Part shown: positions 34,706-43,090 of the stretch, one piece after another
Layout of the letters: each line of letters starts with the position of its first letter
Numbering within the stretch: position 1 is the stretch's first letter
NCBI RefSeq assembly: GCF_002585305.1
Contig: NZ_NUNF01000039.1
Coordinates: 1-64,000 of the forward strand
From: Bacillus sp. AFS037270
GTDB taxonomy: Bacteria > Bacillota > Bacilli > Bacillales_B > DSM-18226
DNA length: 64,000 nucleotides
Direction: 5' to 3'
Notes under the pieces: generated by a model
Told to the model about the DNA's origin: nothing
What the model saw: the letters and a program-made list of their open reading frames with translations, nothing else
Databases searched by the model: none
Position numbers and translations under genes: made by a program

Positions 34706-35767
34706 ATGTCAAATAATCAAAAAAACACAACTACGACGGGTGTTCTTAGTGCTCCAAAGGCAAAAGCACCTTTCGAACGCACTACCATTGAGCGAAGAGA
34801 ATTAAAACCTGACGACATTTTAATTGATATTAAATTTAGTGGTATTTGTCATTCGGATATTCACAGTGCCTTTGATGAATGGGGCGGTGGAATATTCCCA
34901 ATGGTTCCTGGTCATGAAATTGCAGGAGTTGTGGCAGCAGTGGGATCAAAAGTTACAAAGTTTGCTGTGGGGGACCATGTTGGTGTTGGTTGTTTTGTTG
35001 ACTCGTGCGGAGAATGTGAATACTGCCAGAGCGGTGAAGAGCAATTTTGTACGAAAGGTGTTATCAGCACATATAATTCATTAGATTATGAGGGTAATCC
35101 AACTTACGGCGGATATAGCCAAAAAATCGTTGTAAAGGAAGATTTCGTTGTCCGTATTCCAGATGCTCTAGGATTAGATGTAGCAGCTCCGTTATTGTGT
35201 GCAGGCATCACTACATACTCTCCCTTGAAACACTGGAACATAGGTTCAGGTAAAAAGGTTGCCATTGTGGGGGTTGGAGGCCTTGGACACGTAGCTGTTC
35301 AGTTTGCACATGCTATGGGTGCCGAAGTAACTGCATTGAGCCAAAGTATGAAAAAGAAAGATGAGGCAATAAAGCTGGGTGCGGATAATTATTATGCAAC
35401 CAGCGATCCTGCTACATTCAAAGAGTTGGCTGGTCAATTTGACCTAATATTAAACACAGTTTCCGCAAATCTAGATGTTGATGCGTATTTATCTATGCTT
35501 CGGGTAGATGGAACACTTGTAAATGTCGGTGCCCCAGCTGAGGCAGATAAGTATCATGTTTTTTCTTTAATCATGGGTCGTCGTAGCATTGCAGGATCCC
35601 TTGTAGGTGGAATTCGTGAAACACAGGAGATGCTGGATTTTGCTGCTAAACACGGTATAGCTCCTATGATTGAAATCATCCGTGCTGAACAAATAAATGA
35701 AGCATATGAGCGTGTTCTACGTAGTGATGTTCGTTATCGATTCGTTATTGACATATCAACTATGTAA
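34706..35767 (+). CDS. Zinc-dependent NAD(P) alcohol dehydrogenase (YahK/CAD-like), copy 2
   Basis: A 353-residue paralogue of the preceding gene with the same zinc sites ([32 protein letters not shown]) and cofactor motif [12 protein letters not shown]. The leader AGAAAGGATTGTGTTGT is shared with copy 1, so the duplication included the ribosome site; ATG 34706 is the first AUG of the frame. Conservation of all active residues in both copies suggests selection for both, perhaps with different aldehydes. It lacks a clean copy of the TetR palindrome. Confidence 0.9.
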   Translation: MSNNQKNTTTTGVLSAPKAKAPFERTTIERRELKPDDILIDIKFSGICHSDIHSAFDEWGGGIFPMVPGHEIAGVVAAVGSKVTKFAVGDHVGVGCFVDSCGECEYCQSGEEQFCTKGVISTYNSLDYEGNPTYGGYSQKIVVKEDFVVRIPDALGLDVAAPLLCAGITTYSPLKHWNIGSGKKVAIVGVGGLGHVAVQFAHAMGAEVTALSQSMKKKDEAIKLGADNYYATSDPATFKELAGQFDLILNTVSANLDVDAYLSMLRVDGTLVNVGAPAEADKYHVFSLIMGRRSIAGSLVGGIRETQEMLDFAAKHGIAPMIEIIRAEQINEAYERVLRSDVRYRFVIDISTM

Positions 35768-35836
35768 TTCTTATAGCTAATTTTCTCTATTACCTAAGTT
35801 CAGTCAATCTATTACTAACATCAAGGAGGGCTTCTT

Positions 35837-36016
35837 ATGAGCCAAGAGAAAAACTTTTCTCCTAACAATGGTAATTTCGCAAAATTTGTCATAAATCACA
35901 CCGACAAAAATAACAACCAGGAACAAAATGTAAGCCAAGTAAATGATGAGTTTGCTACTGAAAATGATGCTCAATTCATTGATCACAATAATGTTAAAAA
36001 TGATGCACCCCAATAA
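35837..36016 (+). CDS. Small Asn/Asp-rich protein of unknown function
   Basis: A 59-codon gene with a very strong ribosome site (AAGGAGGG seven bases before ATG) and a terminator behind it. The product is hydrophilic and rich in Asn, Asp and Gln, without Cys or Trp, with a short hydrophobic patch NFAKFVINH. The composition recalls small spore or stress proteins of Bacillus, but I do not recognise a family. It could be cotranscribed with alcohol dehydrogenase 2, 69 bases upstream. Confidence 0.65.
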   Translation: MSQEKNFSPNNGNFAKFVINHTDKNNNQEQNVSQVNDEFATENDAQFIDHNNVKNDAPQ

Positions 36017-36032
36017 TGATTCCTTAGAAAAT

Positions 36033-36058
36033 AAACCGCTTCGGTAGAGGCGGTTTTT
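36033..36058 (+). terminator. Terminator of the small gene
   Basis: AAACCGC pairs with GCGGTTT, then T. Confidence 0.75.
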
Positions 36059-36116
36059 CTTACGTCACTATTATTGGTTATTGGAATCTTAAAGCCACTT
36101 AAGTCATGATAGGTCC

Positions 36117-36260
36117 ACTAAATTTTTAACAGATAATTAACAATTTCTATGGATTTGTTCACTAATTAACAAAAAGCGTTGATTTAACAATTGTAAGTAA
36201 GCTGTATCTATTTATAATAATAGACATAAGTACATTAATGAATCATTATTTATCTTTTAT
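36117..36260 (+). promoter_or_regulatory. TetR-type operator module, copy 3 (SDR/aldo-keto reductase)
   Basis: TTGTTCACTAATTAACAA (36155-36172) and ACATTAATGAATCATTATTT (36232-36251) align in order and spacing with the two palindromes of the tetR/MATE gap; AGATAATTAACAATTT opens both copies and TATAATAATA sits between. Confidence 0.7.
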
Positions 36261-36280
36261 AGAGGTATGTTTTATCTGGT

Positions 36281-36400
36281 ATGTCTCATATTCAAGGCAA
36301 AATTCTCATTATTACTGGTGCTTCCAGTGGTATTGGAAAGGCTACTGCAAAGGAACTTGCATCCAAAGGTGCCAAGTTTGTTCTAGCAAAATTATTAAAA
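36281..36400 (+). pseudogene. N-terminal 38 residues of a short-chain dehydrogenase
   Basis: The ATG opens a frame reading KILIITGASSGIGKATAKEL, the TGXXXGIG cofactor motif of SDR enzymes, up to GAKFVLA. The catalytic Tyr-Lys part is absent: the sequence passes into the leader of the aldo/keto reductase. The frame itself runs on to 36490 without homology. A deletion has brought the SDR promoter in front of the reductase. Confidence 0.75.
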
Positions 36401-36416
36401 AGTGAGGACTATTCAA

Positions 36417-37397
36417 ATGGATTATGTGAAATTTGGAAATACAGGATTAGATGTATCTCGCCTTACCCTTGGTTGTATGAGTTTTGGTGAAGCTGACCGT
36501 GGTTATCCTAAATGGACACTTGGTGAAGAGGACAGTCGTCCTATCCTAAAAAAAGCCCTTGATTTAGGAATCAATTTTTTTGATACAGCGAATTTTTATT
36601 CAGAAGGTACAAGTGAAGAAATCGTTGGGAATTTTATAAGAGAATCTGCAAATCGGGATGAAATTGTCCTTGCGACAAAGGTTTATTTTCCGATGCATGA
36701 AGGCCCAAATGGTAAAGGTCTCTCCCGAAAGCATATTATGAGCGAAATTGATAAAAGCCTTAAACGCCTGGGCACAAATTATGTGGATCTGTACCAAATC
36801 CACCGCTGGGATTACAACACACCGATTGAAGAAACAATGGAGGCACTTCATGATGTCGTGAAAGCTGGAAAGTCAAGATACATTGGTGCTTCGTCTATGA
36901 TGTCATGGCAGTTTCTGAAGGCGAACAATATTGCGGAGAAAAATGGATGGACTAAGTTTGTCTCAATGCAGAATCATTACAACCTTTTATACCGTGAAGA
37001 AGAAAGAGAAATGCTCCCACTCTGCAAGGAAGAAAAAATCGCCGTCATTCCTTGGAGTCCTCTTGCGAAAGGAAAGTTGACTCGTAATTGGGAAGAATCA
37101 AGTGCACGTTGGGAAAAAGAAGCGGTTGGACAAAAGTTTTACCCAGCAACGTCCGAGTCAGACCGACAAGTGGTTGAAAGAGTGGCGGAAGTGGCGGAAA
37201 AACGTGGTGTACCAAGAGCTCAAATCGCACTTGCCTGGGTGTTGCAAAAAGACACCATTACTTCTCCAATCGTTGGGTCTACGAAAGTATCTCACCTTGA
37301 AGATGCAGCAGCTGCTCTATCAATAAAGTTAACAGCTGAAGAAATTTCGTACATGGAAGAACCATATGTACCGCATCCAGTGCTTGGTATAGATTAA
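36417..37397 (+). CDS. Aldo/keto reductase
   Basis: A 326-residue (alpha/beta)8 NADPH-dependent reductase. The catalytic tetrad can be read as Asp in FFDTANFYSEG (with Tyr four to five residues on), Lys in LATKVYF and His in LYQIHRWD; the cofactor segment is IPWSPLAKGKL and late SPIVGSTK. It reduces aldehydes or ketones in the cytosol, in keeping with the dehydrogenases upstream. ATG 36417 follows GAGG at nine bases; GTG 36402 is in frame but overlaps that site. It is now expressed from the promoter of the truncated SDR gene. Confidence 0.9.
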   Translation: MDYVKFGNTGLDVSRLTLGCMSFGEADRGYPKWTLGEEDSRPILKKALDLGINFFDTANFYSEGTSEEIVGNFIRESANRDEIVLATKVYFPMHEGPNGKGLSRKHIMSEIDKSLKRLGTNYVDLYQIHRWDYNTPIEETMEALHDVVKAGKSRYIGASSMMSWQFLKANNIAEKNGWTKFVSMQNHYNLLYREEEREMLPLCKEEKIAVIPWSPLAKGKLTRNWEESSARWEKEAVGQKFYPATSESDRQVVERVAEVAEKRGVPRAQIALAWVLQKDTITSPIVGSTKVSHLEDAAAALSIKLTAEEISYMEEPYVPHPVLGID

Positions 37398-37407
37398 TAT
37401 TTTTGTT

Positions 37408-37431
37408 GTGGGCTGTATATATGCAGCCCAC
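37408..37431. terminator. Hairpin behind the aldo/keto reductase
   Basis: GTGGGCTG pairs with CAGCCCAC. There is no T run on either strand, so it may be only an mRNA-stabilising hairpin. Confidence 0.45.
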
Positions 37432-37456
37432 TCTCGATAAAAAGGGAGGATTAATT

Positions 37457-37615
37457 GTGCGTATAAGTGAAACAGCAAACAAAAACCACGAAGAATTGTT
37501 TCCAAATCATCAATCAACTCTAAAAGTAACAGATCCAGAACTGATCGAAGTCTTTGATAACTTTTATAGGGGGACAATTATATGTCCCTTTATTTGTGTT
37601 CAGAGAACTTTTTAG
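37457..37615 (+). pseudogene. N-terminal fragment of a carboxymuconolactone-decarboxylase-like protein
   Basis: A GTG start seven bases after GGGAGG opens ISETANKNHEELFPNHQST and KVTDPELIEVFDNF, the lead of CMD/AhpD-like proteins that accompany aldo/keto reductases in Bacillus. Homology ends at about 37566 and the frame closes at 37615 without the CMD core and its reactive residues. The next 300 bases (37616-37915) hold no gene beyond one miniature frame. Confidence 0.6.
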
Positions 37616-37777
37616 TGGTTGGCGGGTAAAGTATGAATTTTGGCGGGTTAGGCTAGTTACAGAGCAACCATGACTAGGTAATTTAATAGCTGTTCTGCGA
37701 AAAAATGAATGACTTTCAGATTAAAACAATGTGAAAAACGGAAAACATTAAAAATATGAAACCAGGGAGGAAGATTC

Positions 37778-37804
37778 ATGTGTATTTATCACACACCTGC
37801 ATGA
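37778..37804 (+). CDS. Miniature frame MCIYHTPA with strong ribosome site
   Basis: GGGAGG lies seven bases before ATG, and the frame ends after eight codons. It precedes the MurF-like gene by 110 bases and could be a leader peptide, or a coincidence. A second miniature frame also starting Met-Cys with a strong ribosome site follows the same gene at 39354. Confidence 0.25.
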   Translation: MCIYHTPA

Positions 37805-37915
37805 GGGGACACATCATATGATACATTAGGAAATTCATAGTGATTCAATCACTACTACCTATAGAAAAGGATTATTGGGGGAGATGCTTTAAAAAGGAAC
37901 TTCAGGGGGGACATT

Positions 37916-39295
37916 TTGAAGACATTATTATTGGAGAACATTTTAACTGCCATGAACATTCAGCCTAATGAAAAGCAAAAAGGAATACGGATCAAGACGG
38001 TCACTTATAACAGATTTGAAATTAGGAGTCATACGTTATATTTTCGTTGGAACAATAGAGAGGTTCCTGTTGAAAGAATAAAGAATTACAAAAATGTATT
38101 CATCGTCACAGATACGCCATTTTCTCAAATGGAAAGATTAAATCCTGAGCAAATCATTCTGGTAAAGGACCTCAAAGACACCTTCTTTAAATTCACTTCA
38201 TATTATAGGCATCTGTTTAACATTCCCGTAGTCGCCATTACGGGTACATGTGGAAAGTCGACTACGAAAGAAATGCTAAAACATATTTTAGAAGAAACAC
38301 ACAATGTCCAGGCAACCATATCCAGCAAAAATGCCGATTATTACAACCTTCCTTATTTATTGGGAATGGATGAAGAGACGGATGTGGCAGTGTTTGAAAC
38401 CGCCGTATCTAAAAAAGGGGATATGACGGAGTCCTGTAAGTATTTTTACCCGACGATTGGGATTATGACCATGATTGATATAGATCATACGGATAAAATT
38501 CGATCATTTGATGATTATCTAGCAGAAAAGGCAAAAATCTTGCAAGGTATGAACAATGAGGGAATTCTTATTTTAAATTCGGACGACCCTTATCTCTCCT
38601 CCATCGATACTTCTAAATTTAAGGGAGAGATTATCACATTCGGAAAAAACAAGAATGCTAGGTTTAGAATTAAGAAGTTTCAATATGATTTATCTGGCAT
38701 GACTTTTTGGATGGAATATAAGAAAAGGGAATATAAAGGATATATACCAGGGCTTGGTGAGCATAGTGTCTATAATGCAGTCGCTTCATTAGCAGCAGCT
38801 AGCTTGTTAGGAGTGGATATTCGCTATGCTTTAAAGAGATTATCCTCTTATCATCACATGAGATCTCATTTTCAAATAATGGAAGGACGAAATCAAATTA
38901 CACTGGTGGATGATACGTGGAAGTCAAATCCTGCCTCGTTAAGAAAAGGCTTAGAAACATTAAGCCGAATAGCACTGCCATCCCAACGGAAAATTGCTGT
39001 TCTGGGCAGAATGGCATCCCTGGGAAAATATGCAGATGAAGAATACGAAAAGGCAGGACATTTAATCGCTGCTTCGGGGGTCGATGTACTCATCACCAAA
39101 GGGTTTATTGCAAAGGATTTTCAGAAGCCAGCTATCGAGGCTGGAGTAAATCCTGATCATGTTTATCATTTTTCAGATGCAGATGAAATGAAGAGGTTTT
39201 TTGATTCGTTTTTAATCCCGAATGACCTTGTTTATTTCAAAACTGGAGGGGATGACTCGGACTTCGATGATGTCATCGAATATTTAAGAAGTTAA
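37916..39295 (+). CDS. MurF-like Mur ligase family protein
   Basis: A 459-residue ATP-dependent amide ligase with the full Mur layout: N-terminal domain (about 1-105), central ATPase with P-loop ITGTCGKSTTKEM (about 108-120), the catalytic Glu region in DVAVFETAVSKKGD, MIDIDHTDKI and NSDDPYL, and a C-terminal Rossmann domain with VLGRMASLG. MurF adds D-Ala-D-Ala to UDP-MurNAc-tripeptide, but this protein is diverged and sits away from any mur cluster. It converges with two ATP-grasp ligases, which suggests a dedicated peptide-like product rather than wall synthesis (inference). The TTG start is five bases after AGGGGGG. Confidence 0.8.
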   Translation: MKTLLLENILTAMNIQPNEKQKGIRIKTVTYNRFEIRSHTLYFRWNNREVPVERIKNYKNVFIVTDTPFSQMERLNPEQIILVKDLKDTFFKFTSYYRHLFNIPVVAITGTCGKSTTKEMLKHILEETHNVQATISSKNADYYNLPYLLGMDEETDVAVFETAVSKKGDMTESCKYFYPTIGIMTMIDIDHTDKIRSFDDYLAEKAKILQGMNNEGILILNSDDPYLSSIDTSKFKGEIITFGKNKNARFRIKKFQYDLSGMTFWMEYKKREYKGYIPGLGEHSVYNAVASLAAASLLGVDIRYALKRLSSYHHMRSHFQIMEGRNQITLVDDTWKSNPASLRKGLETLSRIALPSQRKIAVLGRMASLGKYADEEYEKAGHLIAASGVDVLITKGFIAKDFQKPAIEAGVNPDHVYHFSDADEMKRFFDSFLIPNDLVYFKTGGDDSDFDDVIEYLRS

Positions 39296-39305
39296 AATAT
39301 CACAT

Positions 39306-39377
39306 AAAAAGGCAGCTTTCCTTTAATGAATTTCAGCCTTGGAGGTGAAGTCCATGTGCGGCAAGCTGCCTTTTTAG
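39306..39377 (+). promoter_or_regulatory. Long hairpin terminator enclosing a Shine-Dalgarno and the frame MCGKLPF
   Basis: AAAAAGGCAGCTT (39306-39318) pairs perfectly with AAGCTGCCTTTTT (39363-39375), making a terminator with a 44-base loop. The loop contains GGAGGTG (39341-39347) and, six bases on, ATG with seven codons (39354-39377) that overlap the 3' arm. Ribosomes on this frame would open the hairpin, so it may be a translation-coupled switch or a small structured RNA. The stem works on both strands and could end both convergent units. Confidence 0.6.
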
Positions 39378-39513
39378 GGATTTCAGTATGAAAAAAAAAA
39401 ATAGGACGCCATAACAGCGGCCTTAATATCTGGGGCACTATATAACACTATCAATATCACAAAATGGTGGAAATGAAATGTTGAGGTATTTAGTGTTTTA
39501 TATGAATTCACGT

Positions 39514-40632
39514 CTATCGTTTATTTGTATCAGCTAGATATTTAGCATATAAAATCGTATTTTTGGCTACATCTAATTCCAAACTATATATATTAGGTGG
39601 ACCTGGTCTCCAATTCACTTCAAAAAGCCATAGTTTTTGGTTTTCATCAATTCCGACGTCAATTCCTAATTCATCCAATTCACTGTCATATAAAGAATCA
39701 AAATGATTGGAAAAACTGATCGCAAACTGTTCAAGATACCTTTGAATATCATACCAGGAGTCACCAAACTCTGTTTTTAAAAAAATATCCAGGTAAGTAC
39801 TATAACCACCACTCCCCATATTAGAAGTTATGGTCCCTAAACGCCCGATCCTTGGATAGATAGAAGTAATCACCCATTTGCCTTCTCCATTTTTTTGTAC
39901 ATGCAACCGGAAATCAAAAACATGACCAGATTTTGTTTGACTAGTAATAAACTGTTGAACGACGTAATCTTGTTCTTGTATTTTAGGAGATAACCAGTCT
40001 AACAATTGTTTTTCATTCATAGATGATTCTAATCCTGCATCATTCATTTTGTAATGTTTTGAACCATTTTTTTCGATAAAAACAACGCCGCCTCCTTGAT
40101 GCCCAGATAACGGTTTGATAATCACTTTTTGATATCGTTTGATCATGTCAAAAAAAATCTGAACGTCGGTTAATTCATAAAAAGGAATAAGGTAATGTTT
40201 AAATTTATTTGCCTTTTTAATTCTGTTATATACCGATAATTTGTCCCCAATCGAATGACTTGTAAACGGAATTCTATCATACAAATAATCAAAGATATGT
40301 TTTGTTTTCTCACTCGCAAGATAACTTGCATTATAAATGACATCAGGGAAAGGAAATTCCTTTTCAATCCATTGTCCATTTTCATAGGCTTTTCCTAAAA
40401 TTTTTTGCTGTTTGATATTCACCTTACCTGGGGTAAAGTAAAAAAAATTTACACCTTCAGCTTTTGCGACAGCGGCATAAGCATATGCTTTCTTTACTTT
40501 ACTTGGATCTCTACGATGATGAAGCATGCCAATTAGCGTCATTTTACTTCTTTCCACCTCTCCAAATACTTCTTCTAATTTTTGTTCAATCATTAAGAGC
40601 TCACGAGGAACATCATACTCATTCTTTGTCAC
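39514..40632 (-). CDS. YheC/YheD-family ATP-grasp protein
   Basis: An ATP-grasp ligase of the YheC/YheD family, which in Bacillus includes spore-coat-associated proteins. Features are KVKKAYAYAAVAKAEGVNFF near the N-terminus, the ATP-binding strand VIIKPLSGHQGGGVVF, DFRLHVQKNG, GIDVGIDENQKLWLFEVNWR (metal ligands Glu and Asn) and a terminal helix. The frame is 372 residues from GTG 40632; an internal ATG at 40542 (MTLIGMLHHRRDP) also matches where the family usually starts, so the true N-terminus is uncertain. It lies eight bases behind another ATP-grasp gene and is cotranscribed with it. Substrates are unknown; peptide-bond formation is expected for the fold. Confidence 0.8.
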   Translation of the reverse strand: MTKNEYDVPRELLMIEQKLEEVFGEVERSKMTLIGMLHHRRDPSKVKKAYAYAAVAKAEGVNFFYFTPGKVNIKQQKILGKAYENGQWIEKEFPFPDVIYNASYLASEKTKHIFDYLYDRIPFTSHSIGDKLSVYNRIKKANKFKHYLIPFYELTDVQIFFDMIKRYQKVIIKPLSGHQGGGVVFIEKNGSKHYKMNDAGLESSMNEKQLLDWLSPKIQEQDYVVQQFITSQTKSGHVFDFRLHVQKNGEGKWVITSIYPRIGRLGTITSNMGSGGYSTYLDIFLKTEFGDSWYDIQRYLEQFAISFSNHFDSLYDSELDELGIDVGIDENQKLWLFEVNWRPGPPNIYSLELDVAKNTILYAKYLADTNKR

Positions 40633-40640
40633 TCAGGAAT

Positions 40641-41858
40641 TTAAAGGGGGTCAAGGTAGAAGGTGATATTGCTGGCTGCTCGTATGGCCATTCTTTTCGC
40701 TTCTATTTTATTACTTGAGGATGCCAAAATGTATCCGCAACGATCTCCCATTGATAAAGGTGGACGTACGATCTGTCCTTTTCGGGGTTTTATATACACC
40801 TCTTCTACACCGGGATATTGAGAGCTGAGTTCTTTCCCCGTTACCTTACTTAATTTCCCTTTAGAATCAACGGTTAAATAATGTGCATATACATACTTAC
40901 TGTGTTTTTTAGTAAGGCAAGGCTCATTTCCTAACATTAATTGAATGGTTTCCTCTACCAAATTAATTCCATATCCAACTTCAATGATACGATTCATCGC
41001 TCCGCCTGAGATTCTTGGATTAATCTCAATTATTTTCCATTCTCCATTTACTAAACGCATTTCGAGGTGACAGGCACCATTTCTCATCTGAAAAGCTTGT
41101 AAAATGGAACTTACTGTTTCAAAGATACGATTGTACATTCTTTGATTGATATTTGGTAGTAAACAATATCCGGTTACAATAAATCGTTGAAAAAGAGTAA
41201 TTTGTTGTTCAATGATTGCTACAATATGAACTTTTCCATTGTGTACTAAAACCTCAATTAAATATTGCGGTCCTTCTAAATACTCCTCCAGTAAAATCTG
41301 TTCATGTTTTTTTAGTAAATCTTGTAATGCCAACTTTAACTGGTCCTCGTTATTTGCCAACATAACATCCTTTGAGCCGGCAGATGTGGGACACTTTACA
41401 ATAAGAGGGAAATAGTCCTTGGCTTGATCAATAAATTCCTCTAAGGAAAAATCATCTGGATTATAAAGGGCATAATGGGGAGAATTTGGGTGTCCTTTGA
41501 GAAGCTCACGAGTTAAAACTTTATTTTCCATTATAAAAATGGAATCGGTAGAGACTATACTTGTACAAAATTCTTCTGCTAAGCCGGCTGCTAGATGAAC
41601 GTAAGAATGGACAAAACTCAAAATTCCCTTTATTTGTTTACCTTGTTGTTGTAGTTGGTTAAGGTTTTTTCTTAACTCATCATAATTGGATAAATCCACT
41701 AAAATCATTTGATGGACGTCGGGAAATTCTGTTCTTTGGTGAATAAATTTTTGTTTATTGGTGAATAACACCGTAAAATAGCCGAGTCTTTCAGCGGCTT
41801 TTATAGCTTCTCTACTAGATCCGGATTTGTTTGTTTCAATAAATACAATGGTTCGCAT
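40641..41858 (-). CDS. ATP-grasp ligase (carboxylate-amine ligase type)
   Basis: A 405-residue ATP-grasp protein. The N-terminal Rossmann-like part reads VFIETNKSGSSREAIKAAER. The ATP-binding core has PLIVKCPTSAGSKDVMLA, ILLEEYLEGPQYLIEVLV and the metal-binding end LEMRLVNGEWKIIEINPRIS GG. This is the layout of dipeptide-forming and biotin-carboxylase-like ligases that join a carboxylate to an amine through an acyl-phosphate. It is the first gene of a two-gene unit with the YheCD protein and faces the MurF-like ligase. It could build the substrate for the other two enzymes (inference). Confidence 0.8.
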   Translation of the reverse strand: MRTIVFIETNKSGSSREAIKAAERLGYFTVLFTNKQKFIHQRTEFPDVHQMILVDLSNYDELRKNLNQLQQQGKQIKGILSFVHSYVHLAAGLAEEFCTSIVSTDSIFIMENKVLTRELLKGHPNSPHYALYNPDDFSLEEFIDQAKDYFPLIVKCPTSAGSKDVMLANNEDQLKLALQDLLKKHEQILLEEYLEGPQYLIEVLVHNGKVHIVAIIEQQITLFQRFIVTGYCLLPNINQRMYNRIFETVSSILQAFQMRNGACHLEMRLVNGEWKIIEINPRISGGAMNRIIEVGYGINLVEETIQLMLGNEPCLTKKHSKYVYAHYLTVDSKGKLSKVTGKELSSQYPGVEEVYIKPRKGQIVRPPLSMGDRCGYILASSSNKIEAKRMAIRAASNITFYLDPL

Positions 41859-42124
41859 AAAGCCTCATCCTATCTTTGCTGATTTTTTAATGAAGGATTA
41901 GATTTACCCATTTTATTTTTTAATTATCTAATAAGTACAATTTATTATATTGTCGTAAGATAACAGTGGTATGGACAAACGTCATCATTCTTAAGACAAT
42001 TAAATTAAAAAATGAAAAGTGAGACTTCTATATGTAAAACGGTCTTCAAATCATTGCTGGCAGAATTAAAATATACCAATGGTAAACTCTCAGTAACCTA
42101 TAATAATTCATAGGGGCTATTTTT

Positions 42125-42784
42125 ATGCAGAACCACCATTTAAAGACTGGTTTTGTCGGAACACCATATCTATGCAGAGTTCTGTCAGAGAACGGAAACA
42201 ATGATTTATCTTATACTTTACCGCTAAACAAAGATTATCCAAGCTGGTTATATGCAGTAACGATGAGAGCTACAACCATTTTTGAACGTTGGAATTCTGT
42301 ATTACCAGACGGCAAGATTAGGGGCACCGACATGAACTCTCTAAATCACTATGCTTATGGTTCAATCGAGGAATGGATGTATCGAAATGTTGCTGGAATT
42401 AATCCCGTAGAAGAAAAGCCTGGCTTTAGACAGGTAAGGTTGGCACCGAAGCCTGATTATAGATTAAAGCATGTTAAGGCAACCCTGAATCCTGCTGCAG
42501 GATTATACGAAAGTCAGTGGGAATTGAATGACGAAGGACAGTTGAAATTTAAGTTTCTTATTCCGTTCAACACTGCTACTACAGTTGAATTACCAGATGC
42601 ATAGCTAGGAAACGTAATTATGAATGGTAAACCTTTAGTCGATGCAGAAATGAAATCAAGTGAGTTTGAAAACCGGGTGCATGTTGAATTATATAGTGGA
42701 AAATGGGAGTTTTTCTACACGCCAGAGGTTGACTATATATTACGCTGCAGTACACAGATGTCAGAAAAAAATGGAAACGTTTAA
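42125..42784 (+). pseudogene. C-terminal remnant of alpha-L-rhamnosidase (GH78)
   Basis: The frame reads KTGFVGTPYLCRVLSENG, LPLNKDYPSWLYAV, then TIFERWNSVLPDGKI and MNSLNHYAYGSIEEWMYRNV, the end of the GH78 (alpha/alpha)6 barrel, and a C-terminal beta domain. A TAG at 42602 interrupts it, and the same frame goes on to a stop at 42782-42784. The first two thirds with the catalytic acid are missing. It is a dead fragment of plant-polysaccharide degradation. Confidence 0.8.
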
Positions 42785-42850
42785 TAATCAGGAACGCTGG
42801 AAAGAAAGTAACTTACAACAAATATGACATCCAATAGGGAGGAGATTTAT

Positions 42851-43004
42851 ATGCTAAGAAAAAATATTGACCAAGGTTGGGATTTTATTAACGGTAAACC
42901 TTCCATGATACCTGGATATGGACAGCAAGGGAAAACCGTGAATTTGCCGCATGACCATCGAGACGGATACCAATCCGGATGCACCTAGTGGGAAACATAC
43001 GGGT
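42851..43004 (+). pseudogene. N-terminal scrap of a GH2 beta-galactosidase-like gene
   Basis: Behind GGGAGGAG the ATG opens NIDQGWDFINGKPSMIPGY and VNLPHD, the jelly-roll start of GH2 enzymes (FNxGW...VxLPHD). One frame change later the sequence continues TIETDTNPDAPSGKHTG and then stops. The rest of the gene is missing, replaced by ywaF on the other strand. Confidence 0.65.
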
Positions 43005-43090
43005 TAATATGGTGGATGAGTAGGACTTAATGATCCCAAAATGCCCCCTCTTATATAAGGTACGACCGAATTTTCTATCTGACTGCATCT

